Shown here: positions 45,621 to 53,988 of the stretch, piece by piece
Layout of the letters: each line of letters opens with the position of its first letter
Position numbering within the stretch: the stretch's first letter is position 1
The notes under the pieces: generated by a model
Seen by the model: the letters and a program-made list of their open reading frames with translations, nothing else
The model's database searches: none
What the model was told of the DNA's origin: nothing
Program-made: the position numbers and the translations under genes
Source: Parabacteroides goldsteinii
GTDB lineage: Bacteria; Bacteroidota; Bacteroidia; Bacteroidales; Tannerellaceae
Direction: 5' to 3'
DNA length: 64,000 nt
Assembly (NCBI RefSeq): GCF_015550595.1
Contig: NZ_JADNBB010000001.1
Location: forward strand, 181,741 to 245,740

Positions 45621-46910
45621 TTACTCAGCCAACCACTTATTCAGCTGTGTCAATATCTGCTCCTTGATATCCTCCGGCATATTGCCGATGCGGGCACGGT
45701 GGCTGCCGCGAGGCTGGAAGTAGACCTGCTCGTTCACTTTGCCTTTAAACTGAGGGACATGGGCGGCACTCCAGGGGTCGATCTCGCCATAGATGAAGAT
45801 CATCTTCGGGTCGTTATCCTTCAGAAAGTTATATATCTTATGATAGAGGGCAGGACGGAATTCCACCTTGTCGACCAACTCTTTGGGTAGCATAATGCGG
45901 TTGAGGTAACCTTTGCTGCTGTCGATGGTCAGGTATTTCTTGAAAGGCTTCGTGTCGTAACCGTAGTAACCCAGTTCGCGGGCAGCCTGTACGAAGAAAG
46001 AGATGTTGGGCTGGTTCTCGGCAAAATAGTCGGGACTGCTGATCTCCATCAGATGCTTGAACAAAGCCGGACTGTCGGAATGCAAAGAAGGGATGACGGA
46101 TACAGGAGTGCCCCACTGCCAGAGGGCAAAGGGATATTCCAGTACGCAATAATCGAGCACTTCGGCCATCGGGATACGGTATTCCAGATTCTTATCTTTG
46201 GAGAAAGCTTCGAGCAAGGGAAGCATTTCGGCTTTACGCTTCAAGACTTCACGCTGGAAGCCTTCTATCTTCCGGCGTTCCTGCCGGGTACCAACCTTGC
46301 GGAGGAAAGGCTCGTGGCGGCCGTCTTCAACGCCTTTACACAACGGACCGACGTAAGGGACAGAGATATCCACGTCATCGGGAAAAAATGCACGGTAAAG
46401 CATAGTGGTCTGGCCACCTTTACTGATACCTGTGCTGATCCATTTGCCGGTATACAACTGTTTGAACGTCTGGTTGACGTTGTGCAGGTCGTAGGCCGAG
46501 TTTTCGGCGGTCAGGTAATCCCAGTTACAAGGCTCGGGGGTCGACTCGAGGAAGTAACGGTATTCTACAAAAATAAGGTTGGCATCGAGCAACCGGGTCA
46601 ACTCTTCCTGATATTTGGGATTGAGAGCGTAAGCACCACCGTAGCCCTCGGTCACTATAACGGTGGGCCGGTCGAAACCGACATGCCCCACAACGACACG
46701 CTGGGTGAAGGTTCCGGCGGAAGGATCTTTCGGGTCTACTTGTTGGGTGATGCGCACCAGGTACTTTTCCGGATAGACATCCGATTCGAGTTGTTCGATA
46801 CCGCTGATCCCTTTAAGGGCAGCGAGTTTCTCTTTCAGTTCGCCCGGAGCGGCAAAGGCAACCAGGGTGCAAAGAAAAGAGAATAGCAAGAGGTTGAATG
46901 TTTTTCTCAT
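45621..46910 (-). CDS. S37 (PS-10)-like secreted serine aminopeptidase
   Basis: Predicted exported peptidase of 429 residues with a signal peptide (LLLFSFLCTLVAFAAP). The alpha/beta hydrolase core has VIVTEGYGGAYAL, NLIFVEYRYF, the nucleophile elbow STGISKGGQTTM and FIYGEIDPWSA for the acid residue, with SHRARIGNMP carrying the likely His. It resembles the Streptomyces PS-10/S37 tripeptidyl aminopeptidase family. It overlaps queG by 4 bp (ATGA), so it is translationally coupled as the last gene of a three-gene operon. Confidence 0.83.
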   Translation of the reverse strand: MRKTFNLLLFSFLCTLVAFAAPGELKEKLAALKGISGIEQLESDVYPEKYLVRITQQVDPKDPSAGTFTQRVVVGHVGFDRPTVIVTEGYGGAYALNPKYQEELTRLLDANLIFVEYRYFLESTPEPCNWDYLTAENSAYDLHNVNQTFKQLYTGKWISTGISKGGQTTMLYRAFFPDDVDISVPYVGPLCKGVEDGRHEPFLRKVGTRQERRKIEGFQREVLKRKAEMLPLLEAFSKDKNLEYRIPMAEVLDYCVLEYPFALWQWGTPVSVIPSLHSDSPALFKHLMEISSPDYFAENQPNISFFVQAARELGYYGYDTKPFKKYLTIDSSKGYLNRIMLPKELVDKVEFRPALYHKIYNFLKDNDPKMIFIYGEIDPWSAAHVPQFKGKVNEQVYFQPRGSHRARIGNMPEDIKEQILTQLNKWLAE

Positions 46911-47863
46911 GGTTTATCTTTTTTGTTATCGATATCCTTCTTCTTGCTGATCGTACGGATCAGCCCTTCATATTTCGCCCGTTTGACGGCCGACCCGGCA
47001 AAGATACGATTATAATCTTCACGGGAAAAGTTCTGCAGATTCTCTTTTTGAAGGGAAAGAAAGTCGGGCGTAGGACGGAAAGCCTCTTCACGCGTGGGCC
47101 GGGCGAAACGGTTCCAGGGACAGACCTCCTGACAAGTATCACAACCGTAGAGGCGATCGCCCAGACGGGCAGCGTACTGCGAAGGGATATCGCCTTTATT
47201 TTCGATGGTGAGGTAGGAGATGCATTTGTTTGCGTTCAGACGGCAAGCACTTTCGAGAGCACCCGTCGGACAAGCATCCAGGCAACGATGGCAAGCGCCG
47301 CAACGGTTCTTCAGGGGACTGTCGTAATCGAGTTCCAACGTGGTGACGATCTCACCGAGGAAGAAGAAAGAGCCTTTACCGGGGATGATAAGGTTGGTGT
47401 TCTTTCCGATCCAGCCGAGGCCGGCTTTCCAGGCCCAGTAACGTTCAAGAAGGGGGGCGGAGTCGGTGAAGGCACGGGCTTCCGGGGCGGGCGCCTGGGA
47501 GAAGGCAGGGAGAAGCTCTTCCGTGATATATTGCCAGAGTTGGCGGAGCTTGTCCTTTACTACAATATGGTAGTCTTTTCCGTAGGCGTAATAGGAAATG
47601 CGGGGAGCATCGGGGGATTGTTTCTGTGCCGGATAATAGTTGAGGGCGACGGAGATAACGGAGCGGGCACCTTCCACCAGGCCGGTGGGGTCGAGACGGA
47701 TATCCCGGTAGTTCTCCATATATTTCATTCCGGCATGGTATCCTTCGGCTATCCACCGGTCAAAAAACAAAGCTTCGGTGTCTGCGGAAGAAACCTCTGC
47801 TATTCCGCAGGCATCGAAGCCTAATTCTTTTGCTTTCTCCTTTATACTGATAGATAGATTCAT
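46907..47863 (-). CDS. queG: Epoxyqueuosine reductase
   Basis: Cobalamin-dependent last step of queuosine synthesis in tRNA, acting in the cytoplasm. The ATG at 47863 (318 residues) gives an ATGA overlap with the upstream gene; longer in-frame extensions are unlikely. Signatures are YHAGMKYMEN, VISVALNYYP, WIGKNTNLI, CGACHRCLDACPTGAL and CDTCQEVCPWN for two [4Fe-4S] clusters. It is the middle gene of the deacetylase-queG-peptidase operon. Confidence 0.92.
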   Translation of the reverse strand: MNLSISIKEKAKELGFDACGIAEVSSADTEALFFDRWIAEGYHAGMKYMENYRDIRLDPTGLVEGARSVISVALNYYPAQKQSPDAPRISYYAYGKDYHIVVKDKLRQLWQYITEELLPAFSQAPAPEARAFTDSAPLLERYWAWKAGLGWIGKNTNLIIPGKGSFFFLGEIVTTLELDYDSPLKNRCGACHRCLDACPTGALESACRLNANKCISYLTIENKGDIPSQYAARLGDRLYGCDTCQEVCPWNRFARPTREEAFRPTPDFLSLQKENLQNFSREDYNRIFAGSAVKRAKYEGLIRTISKKKDIDNKKDKP

Positions 47864-48471
47864 TCGAACACCTTGAACGTATACCCTTCCTTCTGTAGCC
47901 ATTCGATGGCGCGGGGCATGGCTTCACGCATGTTGCGCTCGGCTTTGAGGGAGTCGTGGAAAACGATGACTGAGCCGTTGCGGGCATAGTTCTTCACCAC
48001 GTTGAATACACCTTTGGGAGTCATGTGGGGACTATAATCGCGGGTCACCACATCCCACATGATGATCTTGTACTTCTTCCTGAGGGCCACTACCTGCGGG
48101 AAACGCATATGTCCGTGCGGCGGACGGTATAGGTCGCTGTGGATATATCCGGCAGCTTGCTCGATATCATCCAGGTAGTTCTTCGTCCAATATTGAAGCC
48201 CCTGAATATGGTGGAAGGTATGATTGCCTACCCGGTGTCCGCGGTCGAGCACCATCCGGTAAACTTCAGGGTGTTTGCGGACATTATCTCCTACACAGAA
48301 GAAGGTCGCTTTCACGCCATATTTGTCGAGTATATCCAAGACCCAAGGGGTAACCTCGGGAATAGGACCGTCGTCGAAGGTGAGATATACACACTTCTCC
48401 TTGGCCGGTATCCGCCAGATTACCCCTGGGAACAGGACCCTGTAAAACCAGGGCGGTTGTTCTATAAACAT
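47860..48471 (-). CDS. Polysaccharide deacetylase (NodB-homology domain)
   Basis: Predicted carbohydrate esterase of 203 residues. The NodB fold has the metal-binding Asp motif LTFDDGP, FFCVGDNV, the His motif GNHTFHHI, LYRPPHGH and IVFHDS. A short hydrophobic N-terminus suggests membrane association or export. Possible substrates are peptidoglycan, poly-N-acetylglucosamine or envelope glycan. It overlaps queG by 4 bp and starts 6 bp after the DUF2723 gene stop, so all four genes may be one transcript. Confidence 0.9.
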   Translation of the reverse strand: MFIEQPPWFYRVLFPGVIWRIPAKEKCVYLTFDDGPIPEVTPWVLDILDKYGVKATFFCVGDNVRKHPEVYRMVLDRGHRVGNHTFHHIQGLQYWTKNYLDDIEQAAGYIHSDLYRPPHGHMRFPQVVALRKKYKIIMWDVVTRDYSPHMTPKGVFNVVKNYARNGSVIVFHDSLKAERNMREAMPRAIEWLQKEGYTFKVFE

Positions 48472-48477
48472 ACTTTA

Positions 48478-51400
48478 TTATTCTCTGCGAACCGAACCGT
48501 AAGCCATCCGGTAGTTGTCAAACTCTTCCTGATACTTCTTAGCAAATTCGGGATTATAATGTTTGCTGACTGCCAATACCTGCTGCATGACGGCCAGGTT
48601 ATGTTCCAATTCTCTTGTCACAGAGGCCAGCTGAGACGGTTTCAGACGGAAGAACCAGTCGATATTGCGCATGGCATTCTCGGCAATTCCGGTAAATACC
48701 TCTTCAGCCTTTTCATCCTGGTCGAGGGCATAATAAAGCTCACCCGTAGAAAGTGCGGTGTAATCCAACGGCACGTTTTCCGGAGGCAATACTTCCATAC
48801 ACTTGTTCAGTACGTTCAATGCTTTCTCGTTCTTACCTTCTTTCACCAGGTCTTCGGCCAGCTTATTGAACAGAGCCATACGGTAACTCTTACACATACG
48901 CATCACGTTCTCGTCGATATAAACACCCGGTTTGTCTACGCCACCCCATTTGAACTTGTTCATGACGTTATCATACATCTTCTCCGTGTTGGTTCCTTTG
49001 TTTGCATTCTTCGGCACGATCTGGTAAGCTAGACCTGTCTGTTCAAAGTATCCGTCCAGGCCGACGAACTGGTCGGGGTTCACAGTGATTGCATAATAAA
49101 TAGGACGTTCCCAGTCGTTTGTCTGCAACATATCCAGGATCATCAGTTCCTGTTTGCCCAGTGCGTTCTTACCTTTCAGGTCAATCGTCATTTCCTTCAA
49201 TAAGCCGGTAGAGTCTGTTGCCAGACCTTTGGCTACGGCTGTAGCGGAGTCAACCTTATATATAAGCGTTTCAGATGGGATATAGTCGAGTTCCTGGCTG
49301 ATGCCCGGTATCTTCTTGAACTTCGGATCATTGCTACGGACGAAATTCAGGGCCGTAGACAAATCGATCGGTTTGTCGGTCATCGGGAATACATAAGCTG
49401 CATCGCGTGTACCCTGTACATAATCCGCACGATCCCATGAGATGGGCAGTGGAGCCGACTCATAAGCCTGTTTCTTCATCTGGTCGATGTACCAGTCGGT
49501 TTGCAAGTAGCTGGTGTTACATACACGGACATCTGTACGGATACCTTCCACCTCCTGGGCATACCACAGAGGGAATGTATCGTTATCGCCATTGGTGAAG
49601 ATTACAGCATTCGGTTCGCACGACTCCAGGTAGTTAGCACCGAAATCACGGCAGACGTAACGTCCCGAACGATCATGGTCGTCCCAGTTCTGGCTGGCCA
49701 TCTGGATCGGCACGAACAGACAAAGTACAGTTGCCACAGAACCGGCCACTACCGGCGACATCTTGCCATACCGTTGTATCAGCTTGGCCAGTGCCGCGAC
49801 ACCGAATCCGATCCAGATACAGAACGCATAGAAGGAACCAGCATAGGCATAGTCTCGTTCACGCGGCTGGTAAGGAGTCTGGTTCAGATAAAGCACGATG
49901 GCGATACCCGTCATAAAGAAGAGGAAGAAGGTGATCCAGAAGCTCTGGATACCACGCTGTCCGGAATAAGCCTGATACAACAACCCGAGGATACCGAGTA
50001 GAAGCGGCAGCATATAATAGACATTGTGTCCCTTATTATCAGCGATATCAGAAGGCATATTATCCTGCGGACCGACAAGCACTTCGTCGATCGCCTTGAT
50101 ACCGGTGATCCAGTTACCGTTCAAGACCTCGCCATTCCCCTGGATATCATTCTGACGTCCGGAGAAGTTCCACATGAAGTAGCGCCAATACATAAAGTTG
50201 AGCTGATAAGCGAAGAAGTAACGCAGGTTTTCGGCAAACGTCGGTTTCATCACGGTTACGTTTTCACCGCAACGGTTAAACTTCACCGGTTCTCCCTTGA
50301 ACTGCGACCATTCCTTATAAGCTCCCACATGGGCATCAACGCTGCTGTACATACGTGGGAAAAGCATACTCAACTCGTCCACATACTCATAATCGACATC
50401 ATGACGTGAGATATAATATTTATCTTTCTCGTTCTTGTCTTTCTTGATCACGCGACTCCATACGGCTTCACCTTCCTTGGTTACAGGAGAGCAGTTACCA
50501 CCCTGGTTTTCACGTTTCACTTCCGAAGCAAAAGTCTGTCCGTACAACAACGGAGTCTTACCGTACTGTTCACGGGCCAGGTACGAACGCAGGGTGAATA
50601 TATCACTCGGTGCATTCTGGTTCATAGGAGTATCGGCCGTAGCACGGATCATGGTCAGTGCATAGGAAGAATAACCTACTACGATCACCATCAGGCATAC
50701 CAGAACCGTATTCAGCAATTTGATATTTACCTTTTTGCTCATGAACAGGTAAGCTGTCAGCGCAGCCGTCAGGATAACAGCCAGTACATAACCGCTTCCG
50801 ATGAACGGAACACCTACCAATACGATAGCCGCGATAAAGGCGATCTTCATTCGCACGGGATGAACCTCGTCGCGCATCGTTTCCCAGATAGACCAGATCA
50901 ATACGCCTGCCAGTACAATCACATAGGCAAACACACCCGAGTTGTAAGGCATCCCCAATACGTTGACAAACAATAGTTCGAAATAACCGCATACCTCAAC
51001 CAGTCCCTGAACGACACCATACATCATCAAAGCTACGATGGCAAAAGAAACCAACAGTGCATAGATGGTACCTTTCATCGTCGGGTTCGGGAATTTCTTA
51101 TAGTAGTAAACCAATACGATGGCCGGGATACAAAGCAGGTTCAACAGGTGAACACCGATACTTAATCCCATAAGATATGCGATCAGTACGATCCAACGAT
51201 CGGCATGAGGACGGTCGGCGGCCTCTTCCCATTTCAGGATCAGCCAGAATACAAGGGCTGTGAACAGGGATGAATAGGCATATACTTCACCTTCTACCGC
51301 ACTGAACCAGAATGTATCGCTAAAGGTATAAGCCAATGCGCCTACCAGACCGCTACCCATAATAGTGATCATAGTACCCAGAGAAATTTCATTCTCATCG

Positions 51401-51720
51401 TTCACCATGATCTTGCGGGCCAGGTGGGTTATACTCCAGAACAGGAACAGAATAGTCAGTCCGCTGAACAGCGCCGACATGGAATTTACCATTTTAGCCA
51501 CCGTAGCAGTGTCGGATGCAAGCTGTGTAAACAGATTGGCCGTCAACATAAAGAACGGTGCACCGGGCGGGTGCCCTACTTCCAGTTTAAAAGCCGAAGA
51601 AATGAACTCACCGCAATCCCAGAAACTGGCAGTGGGTTCGATAGTCATCAAATAAACGGTGGAGGCGATCAGGAATACGATCCATCCCAGCACGTTGTTG
51701 ATTAGTTTATACTTTCTCAT
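48478..51720 (-). CDS. DUF2723 membrane protein with TPR-like tail, putative glycosyltransferase
   Basis: A 1080-residue integral membrane protein. The DUF2723 part (about 1-470) starts with NVLGWIVFLIASTVYLMTIEPTASFWDCGEF and has HPPGAPFFMLTANLF, about a dozen helices and conserved acidic residues typical of GT-C enzymes. A soluble region and a helical repeat-like tail (about 900-1080) follow. The human homologue TMEM260 is a protein O-mannosyltransferase, so a role in envelope or protein glycosylation is plausible but unproven here. A TACCTTTG-type promoter lies upstream. Confidence 0.85.
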   Translation of the reverse strand: MRKYKLINNVLGWIVFLIASTVYLMTIEPTASFWDCGEFISSAFKLEVGHPPGAPFFMLTANLFTQLASDTATVAKMVNSMSALFSGLTILFLFWSITHLARKIMVNDENEISLGTMITIMGSGLVGALAYTFSDTFWFSAVEGEVYAYSSLFTALVFWLILKWEEAADRPHADRWIVLIAYLMGLSIGVHLLNLLCIPAIVLVYYYKKFPNPTMKGTIYALLVSFAIVALMMYGVVQGLVEVCGYFELLFVNVLGMPYNSGVFAYVIVLAGVLIWSIWETMRDEVHPVRMKIAFIAAIVLVGVPFIGSGYVLAVILTAALTAYLFMSKKVNIKLLNTVLVCLMVIVVGYSSYALTMIRATADTPMNQNAPSDIFTLRSYLAREQYGKTPLLYGQTFASEVKRENQGGNCSPVTKEGEAVWSRVIKKDKNEKDKYYISRHDVDYEYVDELSMLFPRMYSSVDAHVGAYKEWSQFKGEPVKFNRCGENVTVMKPTFAENLRYFFAYQLNFMYWRYFMWNFSGRQNDIQGNGEVLNGNWITGIKAIDEVLVGPQDNMPSDIADNKGHNVYYMLPLLLGILGLLYQAYSGQRGIQSFWITFFLFFMTGIAIVLYLNQTPYQPRERDYAYAGSFYAFCIWIGFGVAALAKLIQRYGKMSPVVAGSVATVLCLFVPIQMASQNWDDHDRSGRYVCRDFGANYLESCEPNAVIFTNGDNDTFPLWYAQEVEGIRTDVRVCNTSYLQTDWYIDQMKKQAYESAPLPISWDRADYVQGTRDAAYVFPMTDKPIDLSTALNFVRSNDPKFKKIPGISQELDYIPSETLIYKVDSATAVAKGLATDSTGLLKEMTIDLKGKNALGKQELMILDMLQTNDWERPIYYAITVNPDQFVGLDGYFEQTGLAYQIVPKNANKGTNTEKMYDNVMNKFKWGGVDKPGVYIDENVMRMCKSYRMALFNKLAEDLVKEGKNEKALNVLNKCMEVLPPENVPLDYTALSTGELYYALDQDEKAEEVFTGIAENAMRNIDWFFRLKPSQLASVTRELEHNLAVMQQVLAVSKHYNPEFAKKYQEEFDNYRMAYGSVRRE

Positions 51721-51784
51721 ACGTTTGTATAAAGTGTGATAATTAATTGTCTAAAAAAGCTATCCTAACGCAGACAGTCGGCCG

Positions 51785-51813
51785 CAAAGGTAAGCATTTA
51801 CGTTTAATACCAA
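51785..51813 (-). promoter_or_regulatory. Promoter of the DUF2723 operon
   Basis: On the - strand, TTG at 51811-51813, 18 bp, then TACCTTTG at 51785-51792, about 65 bp before the start codon. Confidence 0.6.
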
Positions 51814-51908
51814 CGCCCTAACACTCTATAAATTGTATTGAAGAGATTAGAATTATATTAAAAAACCGCTGATATTTAGCTGACAAAACCTGTCCGCTTT
51901 ATGACATT

Positions 51909-51929
51909 GTATGACACCAAATGTCATAC
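51909..51929. promoter_or_regulatory. GTATGACA/TGTCATAC dyad
   Basis: A perfect 8-bp inverted repeat with a 5-nt spacer (CCAAA), preceded by a further ATGACA at 51901. It lies about 190 bp upstream of the DUF2723 gene and just past the terminator of the next operon, and looks like an operator. Confidence 0.5.
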
Positions 51930-52010
51930 GGATCATACATCTTAATTATCAGGTTTTATACAAAAAAAGCCCTACTTTATCGATCCGGTTAGTTCCGGTA
52001 GATTATTAAA

Positions 52011-52053
52011 AAAATAACTTCCCGGATTTATTCAAAATCCGGGAAGTTATTTT
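52011..52053. terminator. Strong bidirectional terminator of the lipid/polyene-like operon
   Basis: A perfect 19-bp stem (AAAATAACTTCCCGGATTT and its complement, 5-nt loop) with A and T tracts on both sides, 28 bp past the stop of the last gene of the 52-64 kb operon. Confidence 0.9.
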
Positions 52054-52081
52054 TACGCTTTATCTATTTCTATAGAAACAG

Positions 52082-52660
52082 TTACTTGATCTTCTTTACC
52101 TTATTCAGTGTCTTATAAACAGAATAAGCCCAGAAATTACGAAGTCCGAATCCTCTGGCTCTCTCTGTAAATTGCTTATTCAAGACAATATCCTTGGTTG
52201 CGATATCAAATACAACAACATTATAAGTTGCCTGGCCTTTCCCTTTATTAAGTAGTCCGGCGATGAATACGGCGCCATATCCCTGGGCACTTCCGGCATT
52301 AAAATGGCGGATATGTTCTGTAATTTCTTCATCAGTCAATTCATAACCAGCATCCGGGGCAACAAAACCGGCTTTCTTTATCTGTTCGATAAGATCCTGG
52401 ACAGTTGTCAGGTCTAATGTTACTTTTGCATCGAAAGCCTTATCGAGATCATACTTTTTCGGTTCACGCTGAAAAAGAGTATTGATTCCATAAAACGCAT
52501 CTTTAAACTGTTCTGTCGTTTCATCGGCACCATACACCTTGGCCATAGAAAAATCCACACCGAAAAAAGTCAGTTTTTCTATGTCTTTCAAATTTGTTTT
52601 ATCCTGTGCATTCACAAGGCTTGCCAGAAATAAAAACATCAATACCATCAACTGTTTCAT
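52082..52660 (-). CDS. Secreted protein of unknown function, end of the operon
   Basis: A 192-residue exported protein (signal peptide ending LVNAQ). It has a predicted alpha/beta soluble domain (EKLTFFGVDFSMAKVY, GYGAVFIAGLLN, VVVFDIATKDIVL) and ends in a basic helix (FWAYSVYKTLNKVKKIK). Family not recognised. The protein at 62703 at the other end of this operon has a similar length, export signal and basic tail (FFIKKAKLK), suggesting a related role, though similarity is weak. It starts 27 bp after the PaaK-like gene and is followed by the strong terminator. Confidence 0.75.
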   Translation of the reverse strand: MKQLMVLMFLFLASLVNAQDKTNLKDIEKLTFFGVDFSMAKVYGADETTEQFKDAFYGINTLFQREPKKYDLDKAFDAKVTLDLTTVQDLIEQIKKAGFVAPDAGYELTDEEITEHIRHFNAGSAQGYGAVFIAGLLNKGKGQATYNVVVFDIATKDIVLNKQFTERARGFGLRNFWAYSVYKTLNKVKKIK

Positions 52661-52687
52661 ACGATTACATTTTAAATTAGTACTAAA

Positions 52688-53983
52688 TTATCGCAAATCT
52701 ATAAATTTAATTGCTTTCCTGCTCATCTGCGGCATCTGAATTTTAGCCACATAATCAGGAGAGGCAAACTGAATGGTAGGTGCCACCCGTACTTTCGACC
52801 GGAACAGATCCTTGATTTGCTTGGCGAAAGCCTCCGTTTGCAGATCGCTTCCTACCCGGATCAGGATATCGTCAGTCCCCAGATCATTTGTATAGACTTC
52901 CACTACATAATTTTTTACTCCGGGAATATTGTCGAGTATATCATATAAAGCCGGTGGATAAAGAGTGGTTCCTTTATATTTTATCATTTGTCCCTTACGC
53001 CCTAATACCGAACTAAGCCGCATCGTATTCCTCCCGCAGGAACATGGCTCCGTATAATGATAACAGATATCGCCCGTTTTAAAACGGAGCAGAGGCATTC
53101 CCCGTACACCCAGTGTGGTGATCGTCACTTCACCCGCTTCTCCTTCTGCAACAGGCTGGTTCTTATCATCCAGAAACTCAACAATGATCAACTCCGGCTG
53201 CAAATGACCTCCCCGGCATGCCTCGCATTCTGTAAAAGAGGATTGCATCTCCGTGGATGCATACGTGGATTGCAATAAGGGGGTCTGCCATTTTTCATGT
53301 ATACGTTGTCCCAATGTATTCAGGGAGAAATCAGGATTACGTAAAGCCTCTCCGATACAAATAGCTTTCCTTATGGAAGAATTGTTATAATCGATCCCAT
53401 TAGCCTCCGCATATTCGATCAGTTTTATCAGGAAAGAGGGAACAACCATACAGAAAGAAGGATGTATCCGATGGATTGTGTCCCACTGTAATTCAGGTAT
53501 CCCGTTACCGACGCGAACGACTCCCGCCCCCAGTTCACGGGCTCCCATATAATAGGCCAGGCCTGCCATAAAACGCCGGTCGAGCGTGGTCATCAACTGC
53601 ATGACATCCTCCCGCGTGCACCCCGCCGTTGTAAACGAAAGATATTCGTTATAAGATAAACGGTCCAGGTCGCCTGAAGTCAATACAAATGTAACCGGAT
53701 CACCTAATGTCCCCGAAGTTGTCACATAATCGATAATCTCAGCTTTATCCACACAAACAAAATCTTCATTATGCAGTTGCAGGTCTGTTTTTGTCGTAAC
53801 AGGCAATTGCTGTAAATCTTCCAATGTGCGGATACAGGATATATCGATCCTCTCCTCGCGGAACATACGTTGATAAAAGGCCGAACGCCTGTTCAGGTAT
53901 TCCAGTTCATCGGCAAGCCGAAGTTCCTGATACCTTTTGATCTCCGCAGGAGTTTTGAATTGTATGTCGCTAAACTTCTCCAT
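52688..53983 (-). CDS. PaaK/CoF390-synthetase-like adenylate-forming enzyme
   Basis: Predicted AMP-forming ligase of 431 residues that would activate a carboxylic acid (aryl or fatty acid) as an acyl-adenylate or thioester. It has YVTTSGTLGDPVTFVL (ATP-binding loop), YASTEMQSSFTECEAC, GMPLLRFKTGDIC, CSCGRNTMRLSSVLGRKGQMIKYKG and LYPPALYDIL, all of the phenylacetate-CoA ligase group. It starts 5 bp after the C45-type gene. The substrate is unknown; a role in loading the starter or cargo of this cluster is inferred. Confidence 0.85.
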   Translation of the reverse strand: MEKFSDIQFKTPAEIKRYQELRLADELEYLNRRSAFYQRMFREERIDISCIRTLEDLQQLPVTTKTDLQLHNEDFVCVDKAEIIDYVTTSGTLGDPVTFVLTSGDLDRLSYNEYLSFTTAGCTREDVMQLMTTLDRRFMAGLAYYMGARELGAGVVRVGNGIPELQWDTIHRIHPSFCMVVPSFLIKLIEYAEANGIDYNNSSIRKAICIGEALRNPDFSLNTLGQRIHEKWQTPLLQSTYASTEMQSSFTECEACRGGHLQPELIIVEFLDDKNQPVAEGEAGEVTITTLGVRGMPLLRFKTGDICYHYTEPCSCGRNTMRLSSVLGRKGQMIKYKGTTLYPPALYDILDNIPGVKNYVVEVYTNDLGTDDILIRVGSDLQTEAFAKQIKDLFRSKVRVAPTIQFASPDYVAKIQMPQMSRKAIKFIDLR

Positions 53984-53988
53984 TTCGT

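Noticed and set aside
46898-47824. Antisense frame (308 codons) over queG
   Set aside because: queG and its neighbours are supported by iron-sulfur motifs and ATGA overlaps. The + frame encodes nothing recognisable.
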